Origin: Gemmatimonadota bacterium
Lineage (GTDB): Bacteria > Gemmatimonadota > Gemmatimonadetes > Gemmatimonadales > GWC2-71-9
DNA length: 27,836 bases
Assembly (NCBI GenBank): GCA_017889745.1
Contig: JAGGAG010000010.1
Location: forward strand, 1-27,836
Direction of reading: 5' to 3'
Shown piece after piece: positions 15,857 to 23,199 of the stretch. The notes under the pieces are model-generated. The model did not search any database. It was not told the DNA's origin and worked only from the letters and a program-made list of their open reading frames with translations. Position 1 is the stretch's first letter. Every line of letters starts with the position of its first letter. Both the position numbers and the translations under genes were made by a program.

Positions 15857-17185
15857 GTGGCCGCGCGCCAGGCGGACGGGCTGGCGGCACCCGGGCTGGC
15901 AGCGGACCCGGCACTGCTGCTCGGTGACGCGGGACTGTCGCGGCACGAGGGCGCACTCGTGGATGGCGGGGTGACCCTCACGAGCGTAGCGCGGGAGTTC
16001 GGCACGCCGGCCTACGTCTATAATGCCGACGTGATCCGGCGGCAGTTCCGGGAGCTGGACGAGGCCCTGGCGGGCGTGCCGCATCGCATCTGCTTCGCCG
16101 TGAAGGCCAACAGCAACCTCGGCGTGCTGCGGGTGCTGCGGGACCTCGGTGCTGGCGCCGACATCGTGTCCGAAGGGGAAATGGCGCGGGCCCTCGCCGC
16201 GGGATTCCCGGGCGATCGCATCGTGTTCAGCGGTGTGGGCAAACGGGAGGACGAGCTCCGCGCTGCGATTGGCGCTGGCATCGGGCATGTGAACGTGGAA
16301 TCGATGGCGGAACTCGAGCTGTTGGCGCACCTGGCCGCGGGCGCGACCGCGCCGGTGCCGGTCGGCATCCGGGTCAATCCCGATGTCACGGCCGAGACCC
16401 ACCCCTACATCTCCACCGGCAAGCGCGGCATCAAGTTCGGGATTCCGCTGGACCAGGTGCGGCCGGCGGCGGCGGTGATCCGGGCGCATCCGGGGCTCGA
16501 GCTGGTGGCGCTCGCGATGCACATCGGCAGCCAGCTCACCGATACGCAGCCGTTCGCCGAAGGTGCCGCGAGACTGGTGGACCTGGTGCATGCCGTGCGC
16601 GCCGACGGAACGACCACGCTGCGAGAATTCGACGTCGGCGGCGGCCTGGGCATCCGGTACCACGAGGAGATCGCGATTTCTCCCCGCGACTTCGCCGCGG
16701 CGCTCGTGCCCCTCGTGGAGCCTACCGGCCTCACCCTGTACCTCGAACCGGGGCGCTTCCTCGTCGGGGCGTGCGGCGTCCTGCTCACCAGGGTGCTCTT
16801 CCGGAAGCACTCGGGGGGAAAGGAGTTCGTCATCGTCGATGCGGGGATGAACGATCTCGAGCGGCCGAGCCGGTACCAGGCCTACCACGCCATCATTCCG
16901 GTGCAGCAGAGGCCGGGCGTGCCCTTCGTGGCCGATGTGGTGGGGCCGGTGTGCGAGACGGGCGACTTCTTCGCCCTCGATCGCGACCTGGCCCCCGTGG
17001 CACCCGGCGACCTGGTGGCCGTCCTCTGCGCGGGCGCATACGGGTTCGTCATGGCGTCGAACTACAACACGAGGCCACTGCCGCCGGAGGTGATCATCGA
17101 TGGCGGCCGGGCCTGGCTGTCACGGCCGCGCCAGGCCTTAGCCAGCCTCTACAGCAGTGAACGCGTCACGAGCGAGGAGCGGTGA
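15857..17185 (+). CDS. lysA: Diaminopimelate decarboxylase
   Basis: A PLP-dependent fold-III decarboxylase, the last step of lysine synthesis (meso-DAP to lysine). From the GTG at 15857 it has 442 residues. The PLP lysine is K83 in FAVKANSN. The glycine-rich phosphate site is DVGGGLGIRY (259-268), with EPGRFLVG at 297-304. The substrate/dimer motif is C366-ETGDFF, and the C-terminal AGAYGFVMASNYN is present. I chose the GTG 2 bases after the proS stop. An ATG at 15797 is also in frame but would overlap proS by 58 bases. About 25 residues before the first homologous strand (LTSVAREFGTPAYVY) look unconserved. The stop overlaps the guaA start (GTGA). Confidence 0.95.
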   Translation: MAARQADGLAAPGLAADPALLLGDAGLSRHEGALVDGGVTLTSVAREFGTPAYVYNADVIRRQFRELDEALAGVPHRICFAVKANSNLGVLRVLRDLGAGADIVSEGEMARALAAGFPGDRIVFSGVGKREDELRAAIGAGIGHVNVESMAELELLAHLAAGATAPVPVGIRVNPDVTAETHPYISTGKRGIKFGIPLDQVRPAAAVIRAHPGLELVALAMHIGSQLTDTQPFAEGAARLVDLVHAVRADGTTTLREFDVGGGLGIRYHEEIAISPRDFAAALVPLVEPTGLTLYLEPGRFLVGACGVLLTRVLFRKHSGGKEFVIVDAGMNDLERPSRYQAYHAIIPVQQRPGVPFVADVVGPVCETGDFFALDRDLAPVAPGDLVAVLCAGAYGFVMASNYNTRPLPPEVIIDGGRAWLSRPRQALASLYSSERVTSEER

Positions 17186-18774
17186 GCGACCAGCACGACA
17201 GGATCCTGATACTCGACTTCGGTTCGCAGGTTACGCAGTTGATCGCGCGACGCGTGCGCGAAGCGCACGTCTACTGCGAGATCCATCCCAACGACGTGAG
17301 CGACCAGTTCATCCGGGACTTCAGACCCAGGGGCATCATCCTCTCCGGCAGCCACGCCAGCACCTACGAAGACCGCGACCTGCGCGCCCCACAGGCGGTG
17401 TGGGACGCCGGGGTTCCGGTCCTGGGCATCTGCTACGGGATGTTCACGATGGCGGTGCAGCAAGGCGGCCAGGTCGAACCCAGCACCCACCGAGAATTCG
17501 GCTACGCCGAGGCTCGCGCGCACGGGCACACGAGACTGCTGAACGGCATCGAGGACTTCAGCACACGGGAAGGCCACGGGATGCTGAAGGTCTGGATGAG
17601 CCATGGCGACAAGGTCACGGCCTTGCCGCCCGGGTTCACCCTCATGGCGTCGACGCCGAGTTGCCCGATCGCCGGTATCGCCGACGAGGCGCGCGGGTAC
17701 TATGGCGTGCAGTTCCATCCCGAGGTGACGCACACGGTGCAGGGCAGGGCGCTGCTCAACCGCTTCGTGCTCGACATCGCGGGTGCCCGGCCCGACTGGG
17801 TCATGGGCAACTATATCGACGAGGCGGTGGCCCGCATCCGCGAGCAGGTGGGCGCCGAGGAGGTGTTGCTCGGCCTGAGCGGCGGCGTCGACTCCAGCGT
17901 GGCGGCCGCACTGATCCATCGGGCCATCGGCGACCAGCTGACCTGTGTCTTCGTGGACCACGGCCTGCTGCGCCTGAGCGAGGCGGAGATGGTAATGGAC
18001 ATGTTCGCCGGCCAGCTCCATGCCCGGGTGGTGCATGTGGACGCCAGCGACCAGTTCCTCGGCCACCTCGCCGGGGTTACCGATCCGGAAGAGAAGCGGA
18101 AGATCATCGGGCGCGAGTTCGTCGAGGTGTTCCAGGCCGAGGCGAGGAAGCTCAAGAACGTGCGCTGGCTGGCACAGGGCACCATCTATCCGGACGTGAT
18201 CGAATCGGGCGGCGCCAAGACGAAGAAGGCCATCACCATCAAGAGCCACCACAACGTGGGCGGGTTGCCGAAGACGCTGGGCCTCAAGCTGCTGGAGCCG
18301 CTGCGTGAGCTGTTCAAGGACGAGGTGCGCGAGCTCGGCGTGGCGCTCGGGCTGCCGCACGACATGGTGTATCGCCACCCGTTCCCGGGGCCCGGGCTCG
18401 GCGTGCGCATCCTGGGCGAGGTGAAGCGGGAGTACGCCGAGCTGCTGCGGCGGGCCGACGCGATCTTCATCGAGGAACTGCGAGCGGCCAGGGATGAGGC
18501 GACGGGCCGCAGCTGGTACGACCTGACGAGCCAGGCCTTTGCGGTGTTCCTGCCGGTTCGGAGCGTGGGCGTGATGGGCGATGGACGGACCTACGACTTC
18601 GTGGTCGCCCTCCGCGCGGTGCAGACGAGCGACTTCATGACCGCCGACTGGGCGCCGCTTCCGTACAGCCTGCTGAAGAAGGTGTCGTCGCGGATCATCA
18701 ACGAGGTGCGGGGGATCAACCGGGTAACTTACGACGTATCCAGCAAGCCGCCGGCCACCATCGAGTGGGAGTAG
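17182..18774 (+). CDS. guaA: GMP synthase (glutamine-hydrolysing)
   Basis: A 530-residue two-domain enzyme converting XMP to GMP. The class I glutamine amidotransferase domain (about 6-205) has the triad C84 (GICYGM), H179 and E181 (QFHPEV). The ATP-pyrophosphatase domain has the P-loop LSGGVDSS (232-239). The C-terminal dimerisation domain ends in the typical IEWE. The loop that usually reads SGGP-S is SGSHAS (55-60), and NGIEDFSTREGHGMLKVWMSHGDKV follows a pattern I associate with betaproteobacterial GuaA, so the gene may have been acquired. Codon use looks like its neighbours. It starts with GTG overlapping the lysA stop by 4 bases. Confidence 0.96.
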   Translation: MSDQHDRILILDFGSQVTQLIARRVREAHVYCEIHPNDVSDQFIRDFRPRGIILSGSHASTYEDRDLRAPQAVWDAGVPVLGICYGMFTMAVQQGGQVEPSTHREFGYAEARAHGHTRLLNGIEDFSTREGHGMLKVWMSHGDKVTALPPGFTLMASTPSCPIAGIADEARGYYGVQFHPEVTHTVQGRALLNRFVLDIAGARPDWVMGNYIDEAVARIREQVGAEEVLLGLSGGVDSSVAAALIHRAIGDQLTCVFVDHGLLRLSEAEMVMDMFAGQLHARVVHVDASDQFLGHLAGVTDPEEKRKIIGREFVEVFQAEARKLKNVRWLAQGTIYPDVIESGGAKTKKAITIKSHHNVGGLPKTLGLKLLEPLRELFKDEVRELGVALGLPHDMVYRHPFPGPGLGVRILGEVKREYAELLRRADAIFIEELRAARDEATGRSWYDLTSQAFAVFLPVRSVGVMGDGRTYDFVVALRAVQTSDFMTADWAPLPYSLLKKVSSRIINEVRGINRVTYDVSSKPPATIEWE

Positions 18775-18806
18775 GCCTCGCCCCCAGCCATCGAGGGAAT
18801 CACCTG

Positions 18807-19727
18807 GTGAAGTCGCTGGCCCTGCCGGTGATCGCGATCTGCCTCGTCCTGCTGCCAGTGGCCCGCCGGGCCGGGCCGGACCGGGCGCCCGCGGCCGTGC
18901 TCTTTCCGAATGCACCCCGCACCGCGGAGTGGCGCACCTACGCTGACTATCGGTGGGGGGCGCGTCCGGGGAACGGGGGCAGCTACGAGAAGATCCCCTT
19001 CTGGCACGAGCCCACCTACGATCGCGACAACGGAAGCCACGTCGTCGACTACGGCGCGGATGCGCCGAACGGAGAGTGGCCTTCGCAGCTTTCCCGGCTG
19101 CTGGCGGCGGACGATGTGCCTGGCGGCGGGAACGTGCTCGAGATCCGCTTCCCGAAGGGGTTCCCCGGTGGCTATGCGCCGGCGCGCATCTTCCGGCATC
19201 CGCGATACGACGGAAACGGCCTGTCGTGGTCGCCGTCCAGCAACACCGGCTTTCTCTACATCGGCCTGCACTTCCGGTTTTCGCCCGGTTTCTCCCCCAA
19301 TGGCAACGTGAGCCAGAAGCTCGTCTACGCGAACTCGAACGCCTCCGGCAACGCATCGCTCAATCACGTTCCGCTCAACCTGCGTACCAGCGACGGGCGA
19401 CGGGGGCTGTACCCCGCCTACGAGCCACAGCAGCCCTTCGGGCTGTACCAGGTACCGGCGGAACCGGAGAACGACGTGAACGACGGACGGTGGCACCTCG
19501 TGGAAGTGCTGCAGGAGCCGAACACCCCCGGCACGAAGAATGGCCGCATCCGCATCTACATCGACGGGAGGCTGGCGGGCTCGTGGAGCAAAGCGCTGCT
19601 CTTCGACCGCGGCCAGACGCCCAGCCTCAACTCCCTGAGCCTCAATACGGTCTTCGGCGGTGGCAGCAACCCGGTGCCGGCCGACCAGCGGCTCATGCTG
19701 GGACCGCTGCGGGTGATGGGCCGGTAG
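18807..19727 (+). CDS. Predicted secreted protein, jelly-roll (concanavalin-like) fold
   Basis: A 306-residue protein I do not recognise by name. From the GTG at 18807 the first 20-25 residues are a signal peptide or lipid-free anchor (MKSLALPVIAICLVLLPVA), so export is likely. The rest is rich in aromatic and Gly/Asn residues with alternating strands: GFLYIGLHFRFSPGF, VSQKLVYANSN, and DGRWHLVEVLQEPN followed by GRIRIYIDGRLAGSW. The last pattern (a ligand-facing strand, then IYIDGxLxxSW) is what LamG/polysaccharide-lyase-like beta-sandwiches show. Carbohydrate binding or cleavage is an inference; no catalytic residues can be named. GAGG (18793-18796) lies about 10 bases before the start. The frame is open back to 18765 inside guaA, without support. 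Confidence 0.75.
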   Translation: MKSLALPVIAICLVLLPVARRAGPDRAPAAVLFPNAPRTAEWRTYADYRWGARPGNGGSYEKIPFWHEPTYDRDNGSHVVDYGADAPNGEWPSQLSRLLAADDVPGGGNVLEIRFPKGFPGGYAPARIFRHPRYDGNGLSWSPSSNTGFLYIGLHFRFSPGFSPNGNVSQKLVYANSNASGNASLNHVPLNLRTSDGRRGLYPAYEPQQPFGLYQVPAEPENDVNDGRWHLVEVLQEPNTPGTKNGRIRIYIDGRLAGSWSKALLFDRGQTPSLNSLSLNTVFGGGSNPVPADQRLMLGPLRVMGR

Positions 19728-19737
19728 TTCGCGGGTG

Positions 19738-20244
19738 ATGGCGCGACGCTGGGACTATCCCCGCCTCGTCCTGGCGCTGGTGCTCGCGGTGTATGGCTGG
19801 TTCCTCGCCACCCAGCCGGGACACTTCGGCTTCGTGGACAACATCGACCTCGCCATTCACGAAACCGGTCACCTGGTCTTCGCGCCGTTCGGCCAGTTCA
19901 TGAGCGTGCTTGGCGGCACGCTCCTCCAGCTCATCGTCCCGCTGACGTTTGCCGGCTATTTCGCCCTGAAGGGCGACTGGCAGGCGGCGACCGTGCCGCT
20001 CTGGTGGACGGGGCAGAGCTGCTGGAACATCGCGCGCTACATCAGTGACGCGCGCGCGCAGGATCTTCCGCTGGTCGGTGGCGGGGAACACGACTGGCTG
20101 TGGATCCTGGACGAGCTCGGCCTGCTGCACCGCGACCTCGCCATCGGCCGCGTGGTGCACGGTGCCGGGATCCTGCTCTACCTCACGAGCGTCATTGCCG
20201 GGGTGCTGCTGGCGCGGAGGCGGGTTCCCGTCGAGCCGCTGTGA
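19738..20244 (+). CDS. Small membrane protein with HETGH zinc-protease motif
   Basis: A 168-residue integral membrane protein from the ATG at 19738 (a GTG one codon earlier is possible). Helix 1 is about 10-24 (LVLALVLAVYGWFL). Then comes IDLAIHETGHLVFAPFG with H41-E42-xx-H45, the HExxH motif of zinc metallopeptidases. Further helices are about 56-76 and 144-162. A polar stretch between them (NIARYISDARAQDLPLVGG, then HDWLWILDELGLL) could carry a third zinc ligand. The layout resembles site-2-protease-like (M50) membrane proteins, but the protein is short and no LDG/NPDG motif is evident, so a protease role is only inferred. It follows the secreted jelly-roll gene by 10 bases. It ends 4 bases from the convergent DUF6524-like gene. 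Confidence 0.8.
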   Translation: MARRWDYPRLVLALVLAVYGWFLATQPGHFGFVDNIDLAIHETGHLVFAPFGQFMSVLGGTLLQLIVPLTFAGYFALKGDWQAATVPLWWTGQSCWNIARYISDARAQDLPLVGGGEHDWLWILDELGLLHRDLAIGRVVHGAGILLYLTSVIAGVLLARRRVPVEPL

Positions 20245-20249
20245 GGGGT
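20241..20249. repeat. GTGAGGGGT copy spanning two convergent stop codons
   Basis: This 9-mer is the exact reverse complement of the doubled ACCCCTCAC upstream of hisS. It contains the TGA of the HETGH gene (20242-20244) and touches the stop of the opposite-strand gene (20249-20251). A 9-base match can occur by chance in a window this size, so the link is tentative. Confidence 0.35.
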
Positions 20250-20692
20250 CAGGCGACCACGTCGGTATCGACCTGCCCCGTGATCCGCCGCTTCACGCTC
20301 GACCAGGAGAGGCCGAGCCCGAGGATGAGCGCCACCGACACCAGCGTGAGGTGCGCGATCGCGGCACTGCTGCCCGGCGTGAAGATGTGCCAGTAGCTGA
20401 GCGCCCAGAAGAAGGTGGCAAAGAGGGCGAGGATGAAGATCGCGCCCACGACGCCCAGGGAGCGCTGCGAGGCCTGCAGGAAGAACCACCAGCACGCAGC
20501 CAACGAGATCCCGGCCAGCACCTTGAGCGGATTGAGGGTGCCCAGCGCGGCGGTCGGGGTATCGATCATGGGCTTGACGGTCCAGTGGAACCAGGAGAAG
20601 CCGGTGGGATTGAAGGTCAGGTAGACCAGCAGCAGCGCTGCCAGGAAACGTACGGCGATGCCGCCCCAGGTCAGGTCCTTCGTGGTGGCCAT
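20249..20692 (-). CDS. DUF6524-like four-helix membrane protein
   Basis: A 147-residue membrane protein of unknown function. The sequence pattern (MATTKDLTWGGIAVRFLAAL, then YLTFNPTGFSWFHW) matches what I recall of the DUF6524 family; the family number is from memory. Four hydrophobic segments are visible at about 10-26, 54-71, 77-97 and 109-128, with a short charged C-terminus. The start ATG (bases 20692-20690 on the minus strand) has AGGAGC about 7-12 bases upstream, which decides it over the longer open frame that runs back to 20914 through ptsN. It lies 26 bases downstream of ptsN and is probably cotranscribed with it. No role can be given. Confidence 0.85.
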   Translation of the reverse strand: MATTKDLTWGGIAVRFLAALLLVYLTFNPTGFSWFHWTVKPMIDTPTAALGTLNPLKVLAGISLAACWWFFLQASQRSLGVVGAIFILALFATFFWALSYWHIFTPGSSAAIAHLTLVSVALILGLGLSWSSVKRRITGQVDTDVVA

Positions 20693-20718
20693 CGGAAGTG
20701 CTCCTGTCGAGTGGACCC

Positions 20719-21171
20719 TCAGACGCCCCGCGACTCGAGCAGCGCGAAGAAGTCCGCCGGGGTCGTCATAGCTGCCAGGCGCTCGGGAATGTCGGCGTCC
20801 TTGGCAAATTGGGCAATGCGACCGAGGACGGGCAGGTACTGGTTGGAGACCTCGAGCGGCGGGGCAACGATCAGGAAGAGGTAGTGCACGGGCCGGCGGT
20901 CGATGGCGTCCCACTCCACCCCGGCGTCGTGCCGCGCGAAGGCGACGCGCAGGCGGTTGGCCACAAGGGTACGGCAGTGGGGGATGGCGATCCCGCGGCC
21001 CACGCCGGTGGAGCCAAGGTGCTCGCGCCGTCGGAGGATGCGGAGCAGCGTGGCGGTGGCGCGGTCATCGGCGTGAATCAGGCGTGCCACTTCCTCCAGG
21101 ACGTCATCCTTGGACGTTCCCGCGAGGTCGAGTCGCACTGCATCGTCGCTGATGAAGTCACGGAGGCGCAT
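20719..21171 (-). CDS. PTS EIIA-2 domain protein, PtsN-like
   Basis: A 150-residue single-domain EIIA of the mannitol/fructose/Ntr type. The phosphorylated histidine is H65 in GVGRGIAIPHCRT, the family signature. The N-terminus LRDFISDDAVRLDLAGTSKDDVLEEVARLI and the later VHYLFLIVAPPL and LPVLGRIAQFAK match EIIA-Ntr (PtsN). With no rpoN, hprK or sugar permease nearby, a regulatory role rather than sugar transport is likely, but this is inference. The ATG at 21171 gives the standard N-terminus; longer in-frame starts would run into dusB. No Shine-Dalgarno is visible, and a TATCTT ends 8 bases before the ATG. The DUF6524-like gene lies downstream. Confidence 0.92.
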   Translation of the reverse strand: MRLRDFISDDAVRLDLAGTSKDDVLEEVARLIHADDRATATLLRILRRREHLGSTGVGRGIAIPHCRTLVANRLRVAFARHDAGVEWDAIDRRPVHYLFLIVAPPLEVSNQYLPVLGRIAQFAKDADIPERLAAMTTPADFFALLESRGV

Positions 21172-21179
21172 GGGCCGCC

Positions 21180-21185
21180 AAGATA
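21180..21185 (-). promoter_or_regulatory. Candidate -10 element for ptsN-like gene
   Basis: On the minus strand TATCTT lies 8 bases before the ATG at 21171, with no ribosome binding site between. A TTACGG 18 bases upstream is a weak -35 candidate. The arrangement suggests a leaderless or nearly leaderless transcript. Confidence 0.4.
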
Positions 21186-21251
21186 ATCCGAAAGGGGCGC
21201 CCGCCGTAACCCTGCCGGCGCCCGGGCTGGCGGCCGACGACGATCGCCAAG

Positions 21252-21257
21252 TATTTT
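21252..21257 (+). promoter_or_regulatory. Candidate -10 element of a leaderless dusB transcript
   Basis: TATTTT lies 6 bases before the dusB ATG. The intervening CCGCGC has no Shine-Dalgarno. The expected transcription start is at or beside the A of ATG. No convincing -35 is seen in the GC-rich sequence upstream. Confidence 0.45.
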
Positions 21258-21263
21258 CCGCGC

Positions 21264-22247
21264 ATGCGTTTGCCCTATCCATCCGCGCATGACGTTGCGC
21301 TCATCCTGGCGCCCATGGCCGGCGTCTCGGAGGCCCCGTTCCGGCAGGTCTGCCGGGCTGCGGGGGCGGATGTCGTCATTTCCGAGTTCCTGTCGTCCGA
21401 GGCGATCCGCCGGCGCATCCGCGCCACGCTCGAGGGCGCGGAGTTCGAGGAGCATGAGCGCCCCATCGGCATCCAGATCTATGGGGCCGATCCGGATGCC
21501 ATGGCCGAGGCGTCCGCGCTGGTCACGGAGCACTACGAGCCGGAGTTCATCGACATCAACTTCGGCTGCCCGGTGAAGAAGGTCGTGCAGCGAAACGGCG
21601 GCTCCGGCTGCCTGCGCGAGCCGGAGCTCGTGGCGAAGATCATCCGGGCCGTCATCGGAGCTACGCACCTTCCGGTCACCGTGAAGACCCGCAGCGGGTG
21701 GAACGAGGAGAGCCGTGACCCGGTGAGCATCGCGCTTCGCATGCAGGATGCGGGAGCCCGCGCCTTCACGCTGCACGCGCGCACGCGGACGCAGATGTTC
21801 GGCGGACGCGCGAGCTGGGACGAGATCGCGCGCGTGGTGGAGGCGCTCGACATCCCCGTGATCGGCAACGGCGACGTGCAGCACGCGGAAGACGTCGTGC
21901 GAATGAGGGCCCATACCGGGTGTGCCGGCGTCATGGTGGGCCGTGGTGCGTTCGGCAACCCGTGGATCTTCCGCGACGCGCAGGCGCTCCTGGCCGGTGA
22001 GGTGCTTCCGCCCACGCCCGATGCGGCGGAGCGCTTCCGCGTCGCGCTCGAGCACGCCCGGCTGGCCCTGCGGCTCCAGGGGGATACGCGCAAGACGGTG
22101 ATGGAGTTCCGCAAGCACCTGGGCTGGTACACCAAGGGCCTGCACGGCGCGAGCGACCTGCGCCAGCGGCTCTTCCAGGTGGAGTCGATTGCGGAGGCGG
22201 AGTCGATCTTCGTGTCGTACCTCCAGCCACTAGAGCAGGTGGCGTGA
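21264..22247 (+). CDS. dusB: tRNA dihydrouridine synthase, DusB type
   Basis: A 327-residue flavoenzyme that reduces uridines in the tRNA D-loop with NADPH. The TIM-barrel FMN site starts with LILAPMAGVSEAPFR (13-27). The catalytic cysteine is C102 in DINFGCPVKKVVQRNGGSG. TVKTRSGWNEES and LHARTRTQMFGGRASWDEI are the usual substrate and FMN loops, and IGNGDVQHAEDV plus VMVGRGAFGNPWIF complete the phosphate site. Length and order match DusB rather than DusA or DusC. It is divergent from ptsN across 92 bases. corA starts 25 bases after its stop. Confidence 0.94.
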   Translation: MRLPYPSAHDVALILAPMAGVSEAPFRQVCRAAGADVVISEFLSSEAIRRRIRATLEGAEFEEHERPIGIQIYGADPDAMAEASALVTEHYEPEFIDINFGCPVKKVVQRNGGSGCLREPELVAKIIRAVIGATHLPVTVKTRSGWNEESRDPVSIALRMQDAGARAFTLHARTRTQMFGGRASWDEIARVVEALDIPVIGNGDVQHAEDVVRMRAHTGCAGVMVGRGAFGNPWIFRDAQALLAGEVLPPTPDAAERFRVALEHARLALRLQGDTRKTVMEFRKHLGWYTKGLHGASDLRQRLFQVESIAEAESIFVSYLQPLEQVA

Positions 22248-22272
22248 GCGGCGCCCGGCGGCGCGCGCCCGG

Positions 22273-23199
22273 ATGATCCGCACCGTCATCGACGGTTCCC
22301 ATGGCCTGACCTGGGTGGACGTGGTCGAGCCGACGCCCGCGGAGCTGACGGAGGTCGCGCGGCGGTACGGGCTGCATCCCACCTCGGTGCGCGACTGCCT
22401 CGACCCGGAGCACCTTCCCAAGTTCGAGCGCTTCCCCGATCGCAGCTTCATCATCATCCGGGTCTTCGATACCGAATCGGCGGTCGATTGCGCGACGGTG
22501 CACGAGATGACCCGCAAGGTCGCCATCTTCGTCGGCCCCGAGTTCGTCGTGACGATCCACCGGAAGGCGCTGGCGTTCCTGACCGCGCTGGAGGAGCAGT
22601 GGCGCGCAATTGGACTGGAAGGGAACGGCAGCGCCGAGCCCTCCGCACAACGCCTGGCGCTGGACGTGATCGATCGCGGGCTGGCCACCTTCGATCCACC
22701 CCTGGTGAAGATCGAGGAGGGCCTCGACGAGGTCGAGGAGGCACTCTTCCAGAACCGGCACGACACGGAAAACCTGCTGGACCTCTACATCCTTCGCCGG
22801 CGGACGACGCTCTGCAAGCGCCTGCTCTGGCGCGGGCTCGAGGTGCTGAAGATGTTCTCCCCGCCGGTCGACGCCGCCAGTCCGCACTACCAGGACGTGC
22901 GCGAGGCCGTGGAGGCGATGCACTTCTACGCCGACGACCTGCTCGAGTCGGTTACCAACCTCACCAACCTCCAGCTCTCCCTCGCGTCGCAGAAGACCAA
23001 CCAGGTGATGCGCATCCTGACCCTGTTCTCGGCCTTCTTCCTGCCGCTCACGTTCCTGGTGGGCGTCTACGGCATGAACTTCCAGTTCATGCCCGAGCTG
23101 GCACAGCCATGGGGGTACCCGTCGGTGTGGGTCCTCATGGTGGTCATCACCCTCGGGATCTACATCTGGTTCCGGAAGCGGGGCTGGCTCAAGCTGTGA
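22273..23199 (+). CDS. corA: CorA-type magnesium/divalent cation transporter
   Basis: A 308-residue channel of the CorA/MIT family. The soluble N-terminal alpha/beta domain runs to about 140, with the strand pattern LTWVDVVEPTPAEL and HLPKFERFPDRSFIIIRVF. The long stalk helices run about 140-245. TM1 is about 248-266 and ends in the selectivity motif Y-G267-M-N269-F; TM2 is about 284-300, followed by the basic tail RKRGWLKL. The GMN motif and length support CorA; the preferred ion (Mg, Co, Zn) cannot be read. The last codon overlaps the GTG start of the diguanylate cyclase (GTGA). Confidence 0.94.
   Translation: MIRTVIDGSHGLTWVDVVEPTPAELTEVARRYGLHPTSVRDCLDPEHLPKFERFPDRSFIIIRVFDTESAVDCATVHEMTRKVAIFVGPEFVVTIHRKALAFLTALEEQWRAIGLEGNGSAEPSAQRLALDVIDRGLATFDPPLVKIEEGLDEVEEALFQNRHDTENLLDLYILRRRTTLCKRLLWRGLEVLKMFSPPVDAASPHYQDVREAVEAMHFYADDLLESVTNLTNLQLSLASQKTNQVMRILTLFSAFFLPLTFLVGVYGMNFQFMPELAQPWGYPSVWVLMVVITLGIYIWFRKRGWLKL

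Noticed and set aside
21195..21223. GC-rich hairpin (GGGCGC...GCGCCC) in the ptsN-dusB divergent gap
   Set aside because: Short GC palindromes are expected by chance at this composition, there is no T-tract, and no gene ends here. It could be an operator, but nothing supports it.
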